17,514 nt of DNA from an uncultured Synechococcus sp. GTDB taxonomy: Bacteria; Cyanobacteriota; Cyanobacteriia; PCC-6307; Cyanobiaceae. Positions within the stretch are counted from its first letter, which is position 1. Each line of letters starts with the position of its first letter. The DNA lies in assembly GCA_913020095.1 (NCBI GenBank), contig CAJWAH010000007.1:1-17514 (forward strand), in the 5' to 3' direction. Below are positions 12,484 to 17,514 of the stretch, piece by piece. A program made the position numbers and the translations under genes. Below the pieces are notes generated by a model. That model saw only the letters and a list, made by a program, of their open reading frames with translations, searched no databases and had not been told where the DNA came from.

Positions 12484-14415
12484 CTAGATGCTGGGGCGGA
12501 AGTCGGTCAGCTGCCAGCTGTCGCCTTTTTTCTCGTACACGTAGGTGTTTTTGATCTGCTTGGGCTCCACTTGCCCCAGCAGCTCACCGTCGTCGCTGAG
12601 CACCTTCTCTTCGTATTGGATCGTGGCCTTGGCCACACGCCGCTCGGGGCTGTCGCTGCTGAGCTCCAGCTCCTGCACCCGGGCATTCACCTTGCGGCGC
12701 TTGCCGCTGGCGGCATCGAGGGCCCGGCCGGCCTTGGCGTATTGCACCAGCTCGGCGCTGGCCAATTCCTTGAGTTGGTCAGCGGAGGCGGTGCCATCGA
12801 GCAGGGTGGCTTTGGTGTCGAGCCAGAGCTGCAGCAGCACCTCGGTTTCCTCTGCCGGTGTGGCGCTGTTGAGCTTCGCCAAGGGGCTATCGAGCTCCAG
12901 GGGAGCCTCCGGCAGCAGCAGGGCTTCGCGGGCCGGAATGTTGGGGCGTTGGCTGATCGCTACCCCGGCAAGCACTGCGGCGGTGAGGCCAGCAGCTGAG
13001 GCCGCTGCAATCGAGCGCTGTTTGCCCGTGGTGGCTTGCAGGCGTTCTTGGAGCTCGCTTATCCGCAGCTGCAGTTGGGCTGCGGCCTGCTGGGCCTGCT
13101 CTTGCCACAGGCGCCAGGCGGGGGTGGCGCCCTCTTCGCTGCTGCTCAGCGGCTCGAGGATCTCTTCGATTTCGCTGGGATCCGGGGTGGGCAGCACTTC
13201 AAAGTTGGTGATCGGCTCGCTAGCGCTCGCGCTGGCGCGCTGACGGTTGCGGTCGCTGCTTTCGATGAAGGCCTGCACATCGCGATCGGCGAAGTAGGCC
13301 TCCAGATCGGGGTCGGCCTCAAGGTCGCGGTAGCAAGGCAGCACTTGGCGCTTGAGCCAGTCGCTGCAATACACGCACAGGCCGGCCAAGGGATCGCTGC
13401 CCTGCTCTTTGGCCCAGGCCTTGAGGGCTGCATCGCTGCCGCGCTCAAAGCAGACCGCTGCTTCATCGGTTTGGCCCAGCAGCAAATGCAGGCAGGCCAT
13501 TTCCGCATCGACGCCCACATCACGCATGGCTTGCAGCCGCTCGAGGGCCGATCCGATCCGCTCGGGTTTGCGCTGGGCAAAGCCGGAGGCGGTTAGGGCA
13601 TAGGCGCTGAGGAATTCAGCGGTGATCGAGCCGTTTTCACCCCATTGCAGGAACAGATCGATCTGCTCTTGCACGGTGAGGAAACCGCGGATCTGCTGGA
13701 AGAACGACTGGAACGATTCCTGCGGGAACTCGGGATCTTGATCGCCATCGAGGCCGCCGCGGCGCTGCACCAATTCATTGAGCAGATCGCGGCCGAATTC
13801 GCGGCTGCCGCTTTCCGCTAGATCGCGGCTGATCAGATCGAGGATCCGGTAGGGCAGCAGGGCATTGAGGTCGCTCTCGAGGCGCACCCGTTGTTCTTGC
13901 TGCTGGCCCATGCGCTGCAGCAGTTGGATGCCGTTGTGCAGGATCTGCGCGGCGCTTTCAAAGCGGCGATCGCGGCAGCGCTCTTGCCCGGCCTTTTGAG
14001 CCGAGATGGCCGCCAGCAGCGAGAGATCGGCTTCGCGGTTGCTGCCCAGGGCTGGGGCCTGGGGTGGTTGCAGCGCCTGGCGGGCGCCTTCAAAGGCTTC
14101 GGCGGGCTGGCCGGCTTCCATTAAGAGGATGAGGCCGCCCACTTCCTGGCTGGAGGGCACCTCCAAAGCCGGCAGCGTGTCGGGGCTCTCGGCGTTGAGC
14201 TCGGTGAGCAGGCACTCGTATTCCTCGCGCCGCTCGCTGTCGCAGAGCAAATCCGCGCTGCCGCGCAGTAGCTCAGCGCGGCACTCCAGGGCGTCTGTGG
14301 TGAAGCCGCCTTCAGGCGGCCGGTCTAGCCGCTGACTCAAGGTGCGCAGCACCAACTCCTCGGTGGCAACCGGGCTCACCCCCAACAGTCGGAAATGGTC
14401 GAGGGGGAGTTCCAC
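12484..14415 (-). CDS. ftn2: Divisome protein Ftn2/ZipN (ARC6 homologue)
   Basis: Ftn2 (ZipN in Synechocystis, ARC6 in chloroplasts) tethers FtsZ to the membrane at midcell and gathers other division proteins. The gene starts with GTG at 14415 and encodes 643 residues. The N-terminus (MELPLDHFRLLGVSPVATEELV...DSERREEYE, residues 1-68) is a J-like domain. A long helical region of TPR-like character follows (about 90-390), then a Ser/Glu-rich linker and a helical segment (EQAQQAAAQLQLRISELQERL). A single membrane helix lies near 468-488 (SIAAASAAGLTAAVLAGVAIS), and the C-terminal ARC6-like/IMS (DUF4101) domain runs from about 515 to the end, closing with TYVYEKKGDSWQLTDFRPS. This order and length are those of the family. 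The HPD triplet of true J-domains is not visible. pdhA is divergent, with 74 bases between starts. Confidence 0.94.
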   Translation of the reverse strand: MELPLDHFRLLGVSPVATEELVLRTLSQRLDRPPEGGFTTDALECRAELLRGSADLLCDSERREEYECLLTELNAESPDTLPALEVPSSQEVGGLILLMEAGQPAEAFEGARQALQPPQAPALGSNREADLSLLAAISAQKAGQERCRDRRFESAAQILHNGIQLLQRMGQQQEQRVRLESDLNALLPYRILDLISRDLAESGSREFGRDLLNELVQRRGGLDGDQDPEFPQESFQSFFQQIRGFLTVQEQIDLFLQWGENGSITAEFLSAYALTASGFAQRKPERIGSALERLQAMRDVGVDAEMACLHLLLGQTDEAAVCFERGSDAALKAWAKEQGSDPLAGLCVYCSDWLKRQVLPCYRDLEADPDLEAYFADRDVQAFIESSDRNRQRASASASEPITNFEVLPTPDPSEIEEILEPLSSSEEGATPAWRLWQEQAQQAAAQLQLRISELQERLQATTGKQRSIAAASAAGLTAAVLAGVAISQRPNIPAREALLLPEAPLELDSPLAKLNSATPAEETEVLLQLWLDTKATLLDGTASADQLKELASAELVQYAKAGRALDAASGKRRKVNARVQELELSSDSPERRVAKATIQYEEKVLSDDGELLGQVEPKQIKNTYVYEKKGDSWQLTDFRPSI

Positions 14416-14489
14416 CGCTACTGGTTAAAACAGGTGCGGAGTTTAAGGGGCTTCAGCGGTAAAGTCCGTTCCTGCAAGGGTCAAGTTTG
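14416..14489. promoter_or_regulatory. Divergent promoter region between ftn2 and pdhA
   Basis: Seventy-four bases separate the ftn2 GTG (minus) and the pdhA ATG (plus) and must carry both promoters. The stretch is more AT-rich than its surroundings (TTAAAACA near 14425, TTTAAGG near 14441, TAAAGT at 14460-14465). An AAGGG at 14476-14480, nine bases before the pdhA ATG, is the clearest ribosome-binding site in the window and decides the ATG at 14490 over the TTG directly before it. I cannot place -10/-35 boxes firmly. Confidence 0.5.
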
Positions 14490-15530
14490 ATGACCACGGA
14501 GACCGCCGCCGCCGCCAGCTTTGCCACTGCGCAGCCGTGCCCTGATTTGACCCGTGAGGAGGCCCTCACCATCTACCGGGACATGGTCCTGGGGCGAAGG
14601 TTTGAGGACAAGTGCGCGGAGATGTACTACCGCGGCAAGATGTTTGGCTTCGTGCACCTCTACAACGGGCAGGAAGCGGTCTCCAGTGGCGTGATCAAGG
14701 CCATGAAGACCCAGCACGACTGGTTCTGCAGCACCTACCGCGACCACGTGCATGCCCTCAGCGCGGGCGTGCCAGCCCGCGAGGTGATGAGTGAGCTGTT
14801 TGGCAAAGAGACCGGCTGCTCCAAGGGCCGTGGTGGCTCGATGCACCTGTTCTCCAAAGAGCACCACCTGCTCGGTGGTTATGCCTTCATCGGCGAAGGC
14901 ATTCCCGTGGCGTTGGGTGCGGCCTTCACCAGCCGCTACAAGCGTGATGCCCTTGGCGATAGCTCCAGCAATGCCGTCACCGCCGCGTTCTTTGGCGATG
15001 GCACCTGCAACATCGGCCAGTTCTACGAATGCTTGAACATGGCGCAGCTGTGGAAGCTGCCCATCCTGTTTGTGGTGGAGAACAACAAGTGGGCCATCGG
15101 CATGGCCCACGAGCGCGCCACCAGTGACACCGAGATCTGGCGCAAAGCAGCTGGCTTCGGCATGCACGGCGAAGAAGTGGACGGCATGGATGTGTTGGCG
15201 GTGCGTGATGCCGCCCAGCGCGCTGTGGCCCGCGCCCGCGCCGGTGAAGGTCCCACCCTGTTGGAGTGCATGACCTACCGCTTCCGCGGTCATTCCCTGG
15301 CGGACCCCGATGAGTTGCGCGATCCCGAGGAGAAAGCCTTCTGGGCCGAGCGCGATCCGATCAAAGGCTTCCAGGCCACCATGCACTCCCGCGGTCTGCT
15401 GAGCGCTGAAGAGATGGAGGCGATCGATAAAGAGATCGATGCCGAAGTGCGCGAAGCCGTGGAGTTCGCCTTGGCTGCTCCCGAGCCCGATGCCAGTGAG
15501 CTCACCCGCTACATCTGGGCGGAAGATTGA
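14490..15530 (+). CDS. pdhA: Pyruvate dehydrogenase E1 component, alpha subunit
   Basis: With the beta subunit, this thiamine-diphosphate enzyme decarboxylates pyruvate and passes the acetyl group to the lipoyl E2 component, giving acetyl-CoA. From the ATG at 14490 it has 346 residues. Landmarks: a short Ala/Thr N-terminus, [20 protein letters not shown] (29-48), [26 protein letters not shown] (80-90), [27 protein letters not shown], the thiamine-diphosphate motif starting GDGTCN (169-174) and ending near ENNKWAIG (197-204), and [15 protein letters not shown] (263-277). Its length and motifs match cyanobacterial and plastid PDH E1-alpha. The beta subunit, E2 and E3 are not nearby, consistent with the scattered pdh genes of cyanobacteria. 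It ends three bases from the stop of the convergent deacetylase gene. Confidence 0.97.
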   Translation: MTTETAAAASFATAQPCPDLTREEALTIYRDMVLGRRFEDKCAEMYYRGKMFGFVHLYNGQEAVSSGVIKAMKTQHDWFCSTYRDHVHALSAGVPAREVMSELFGKETGCSKGRGGSMHLFSKEHHLLGGYAFIGEGIPVALGAAFTSRYKRDALGDSSSNAVTAAFFGDGTCNIGQFYECLNMAQLWKLPILFVVENNKWAIGMAHERATSDTEIWRKAAGFGMHGEEVDGMDVLAVRDAAQRAVARARAGEGPTLLECMTYRFRGHSLADPDELRDPEEKAFWAERDPIKGFQATMHSRGLLSAEEMEAIDKEIDAEVREAVEFALAAPEPDASELTRYIWAED

Positions 15531-15533
15531 GCC

Positions 15534-16454
15534 CTACAGCCCGTGCAAACGGGCTTGATCGCTGGCGGCCCTGAACACCAAGGCATGGCGCTCCACCAGC
15601 GCATCGATCGTGTCGTAGCCGCCGCCAATCACGCTGGCCACTGGGATGTTGCGGCGCAGGCAGGCATCAAACACCAAGTGATCGCGCTGCAATAGGCCCT
15701 GATCGCTGAGGGCCAACTTGCCGAGGCGATCGTCTCGGTGCGGATCGACGCCGGCGTTGTAGAGCACCAAATCCGGTTGCTGCTGATCAAGCAGCGCCGG
15801 CAGCACATCACCCACGCTTTGGAGATAGGCCTGATCTTCGAGGCCATCAGTCAACGGCAGATCCAGATCGCTGCTTTGTTTGCGCGAGGGGAAGTTGCTG
15901 GCGGCGTGGGCCGAGAAGGTGAACACCCTCGGCTCGCCAGAAAAGATCGCTGCGGTGGCATCGCCCTGATGCACATCAAGATCCACCACCATGAGCTTGT
16001 TCACCAGGCCTTGCTGCAGCAAGACGCTGGCGGTTACGGCGATGTCATTGAAGATGCAAAAGCCGCTGCCGTAATCGGGAAAGGCGTGGTGGGTGCCGCC
16101 CGCCAGGTGGCAGGCCATGCCGTGTTCAAGAGCCAGTTGCGCCGTGCGCAGGGTGCCGCCCACCGACAGCCAGGTGCGCTGCACCAGTGGTTGGGTGGCC
16201 GGTAGGCCAATGCGCCGCTGGGCTTGGCGGTCTAATTCACCGCGGGCAAAGGCTTGGTGATAGCCGCGCGGATGCACCAGCTCGAGCCAGCGCCGCGGGC
16301 AGGGCAGCGGTTGATGAAATTGCTGCTCCTGGGCGAGCCCCTTATCGGCCAGGCACTGGCGCAACTGCCGGAATTTCGCCATCGGGAAGCGATGGCTGGA
16401 GGGCAGTGGAGCGCTGTAGAGCGGGTGGTAGACGAGGGGAACCCGGATGCTCAG
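15534..16454 (-). CDS. Histone-deacetylase-family hydrolase (start probably non-canonical)
   Basis: Bacterial members of this zinc amidohydrolase family remove acetyl groups from small molecules (polyamines, acetoin-pathway type) or from protein lysines; the substrate here is unknown. Numbering from a CTG at 16454 gives 306 residues. Active-site motifs are complete: GGTHH (119-123), FNDIAVTA, DLDVHQGD (158-165) with metal ligands Asp160 and His162, NAGVD with Asp237 as third ligand, and GGGY with Tyr280. The first ATG, at 16382, would give 282 residues but omits RVPLVYHPLYSAPLPSSHRF, which is the conserved first strand and loop of the family and is open in frame. Between the in-frame stop at 16482-16484 and that segment there is no ATG, GTG or TTG. 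The CTG overlaps the sigma-factor stop as CTGA, the same geometry as the ATGA overlaps elsewhere in this window. The family is certain, the start is not. Confidence 0.85.
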   Translation of the reverse strand: MSIRVPLVYHPLYSAPLPSSHRFPMAKFRQLRQCLADKGLAQEQQFHQPLPCPRRWLELVHPRGYHQAFARGELDRQAQRRIGLPATQPLVQRTWLSVGGTLRTAQLALEHGMACHLAGGTHHAFPDYGSGFCIFNDIAVTASVLLQQGLVNKLMVVDLDVHQGDATAAIFSGEPRVFTFSAHAASNFPSRKQSSDLDLPLTDGLEDQAYLQSVGDVLPALLDQQQPDLVLYNAGVDPHRDDRLGKLALSDQGLLQRDHLVFDACLRRNIPVASVIGGGYDTIDALVERHALVFRAASDQARLHGL

Positions 16455-17380
16455 AGCTGGGTTGGAACGCGTCGGGTGAGGTTACGGAGTTTGCGCAGGG
16501 CTTTGAGTTCCACCTGGCGCACCCGCTCGCGGGAGACCTCCATCAAGCGGCCGATCTCAGCGAGGGTGTGGCGCTGCTCACCGCCGAGGCCAAAGCGCAT
16601 TTCCAGCACCTGCTTTTCCTGGGCTGTGAGGTAGCTGAGCCAGCGGCCCAGCTGCTCGTGGTGCATGCGCCGCTCCACCGCATCGAGGGGCTCCTCATTG
16701 CGGGGATCAGCGATCAGCTCGCCAAGGAAGCTGCGGCCTTCCTCGCCGCTGATGGGGGCATCGAGGCTGGAGGTGGTCAGCGCTTGACGCAGCAGGCCAT
16801 CGAGCTCTTCAAGGCCCATGCCCAGCTCGGTGGCGATCTCCTTGCGGCTGGGCATGGCGCCCAACTTGTGGGCCAAATCCATGGTGGCTTTGCGCACCGT
16901 GGCCAAGCGCTCACTGAGGTGAACCGGCAGGCGAATCGTGCGGGACTGGCAGGCGATCGCCCGGGTCATGCTCTGGCGAATCCACCAGAAGGCGTAGGTC
17001 GAAAACTTGTAACCACGGGTTGGGTCGAATTTCTCAACAGCCCGCTCCAGGCCCAAGGAACCCTCCTGGATCAGATCCAGCAGCTCCAAACCTTTGCCCT
17101 GATATTTCTTGGCAACGCTCACCACCAGGCGCAGGTTGGCTTTCATCATGCGCTCCTTGGAGCGGCGGCCAACACGAATCAGCTTCTTTTCGCGGGCGGT
17201 GTAGGTGGCTTCCTCGCCTTGCTCCACCAGATTCATCATGGTTTGAACCTGGTTGCCCAGCTCGATCTCCTCCGCAGGAGTCAGCAATGGAACCCGGCCG
17301 ATACTCGAGAGGTACCAGCTGATGGGGTCATTGCCCCGCTTGCGGCTGTTTTCAGCTGCTGTGAGAGGGCTTGCGGTCAT
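16451..17380 (-). CDS. RNA polymerase sigma factor, group 2 sigma-70 (RpoD-like)
   Basis: This 309-residue sigma-70 factor lacks the long acidic region 1.1 of the primary factor, as expected for the non-essential group 2 factors of cyanobacteria that respond to light, nutrient or stress state. Region 1.2 is at about 17-48 (DPISWYLSSIGRVPLLTPAE). Region 2 is at 81-150 and includes ANLRLVVSVAKKY, the core-binding DLIQEGSLGLERAVEKFDP, and the -10 melting and recognition helix YKFSTYAFWWIRQSMTRAI. Region 3 is at about 151-225. Region 4 is at about 245-303, with the -35-binding helix-turn-helix TLAEIGRLMEVSRERVRQVE (272-291). The ATG at 17380 is preceded by a pyrimidine-rich CCATCCCTCCCC on the coding strand and has no Shine-Dalgarno sequence. 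Its TGA overlaps the probable CTG start of the deacetylase. Which numbered Sig factor it is cannot be decided here. Confidence 0.94.
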   Translation of the reverse strand: MTASPLTAAENSRKRGNDPISWYLSSIGRVPLLTPAEEIELGNQVQTMMNLVEQGEEATYTAREKKLIRVGRRSKERMMKANLRLVVSVAKKYQGKGLELLDLIQEGSLGLERAVEKFDPTRGYKFSTYAFWWIRQSMTRAIACQSRTIRLPVHLSERLATVRKATMDLAHKLGAMPSRKEIATELGMGLEELDGLLRQALTTSSLDAPISGEEGRSFLGELIADPRNEEPLDAVERRMHHEQLGRWLSYLTAQEKQVLEMRFGLGGEQRHTLAEIGRLMEVSRERVRQVELKALRKLRNLTRRVPTQL

Positions 17381-17514
17381 GGGGAGGGATGGCTCCGGAA
17401 GTAGAGCTTCTTATGGGCTTTCTTGATTCAGTTGTGATTTCAGTAACCTTTTAGATTTAGGGGAGGAAATCAACACAATTGGCAAAAACCCTCTTAAGAG
17501 TTGATGCTGAATTG
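17381..17514 (-). promoter_or_regulatory. AT-rich upstream region of the sigma-factor gene
   Basis: The last 134 bases have no supported gene and are clearly richer in A+T than the rest of the window, as expected for a promoter and leader of the sigma-factor gene on the minus strand. Minus-strand elements such as TTGCCA and TAAATC are present, but their spacing is about 20 bases, too long for a standard sigma-70 promoter, so no promoter is called. A 10-base palindrome is annotated separately. Confidence 0.45.
17469..17505. promoter_or_regulatory. Palindrome CTCTTAAGAG inside a wider inverted repeat
   Basis: CTCTTAAGAG at 17491-17500 is a perfect 10-base palindrome. The outer arms ATCAAC (17469-17474) and GTTGAT (17500-17505) are also inverted copies of each other. 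It lies about 110-120 bases upstream of the sigma-factor ATG, where an operator could sit. Such short palindromes also arise by chance, so this is only a candidate site. Confidence 0.3.

Overview
The window looks like part of the chromosome of a high-G+C unicellular cyanobacterium of the Synechococcus/Cyanobium type. The lineage call is an inference from gene content: a CpcS/CpeS-type phycobiliprotein lyase, the cyanobacterial divisome protein Ftn2/ZipN (plant ARC6 homologue), a DUF1517 protein, a TIGR03792-like protein and a group 2 sigma-70 factor. Packing is very tight, start codons are often GTG, and Shine-Dalgarno sequences are weak. I see no tRNA, rRNA, CRISPR array, insertion sequence or phage gene. 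No stretch over 300 bases lacks a gene.

Layout, left to right. (1) 3-722 (+) is the 3' part of a DUF1517 membrane protein. (2) 725-3729 (-) is a compact operon read right to left: NfeD-like protein, ispF (isoprenoid MEP pathway), a TIGR03792-like secreted protein, a SAM methyltransferase, larB (nickel-pincer cofactor synthesis), then a 76-residue one-helix membrane protein. The first four junctions are all four-base ATGA stop/start overlaps. (3) 3760-4707 (+) is an SPFH/stomatin protein, head to head with the NfeD gene; its stop codon abuts that of trmD. (4) 4708-7719 (-) is a second operon: acetolactate decarboxylase with an N-terminal ribbon-helix-helix segment, era, a phycobiliprotein lyase, and trmD, the last two joined by another ATGA. 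(5) 7804-8700 (+) holds two hypothetical proteins. (6) 8710-14415 (-) holds ftn2, ffh, rpsP, a phoH-like ATPase and a Bax-inhibitor-1 membrane protein, centred on protein targeting, ribosome and RNA functions and cell division. (7) 14490-15530 (+) is pdhA. (8) 15534-17380 (-) is a group 2 sigma factor followed by a histone-deacetylase-family hydrolase.

Most of the window is core housekeeping DNA. The points that most deserve a second look are the DNA-binding-like domain fused to acetolactate decarboxylase, the deacetylase whose conserved N-terminus lies upstream of any ATG/GTG/TTG (possibly a CTG start in a CTGA overlap), the unbroken chain of ATGA-coupled genes linking ispF to larB, and the translational coupling of a pigment lyase to trmD. 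I did not find a clearly new multi-gene system.
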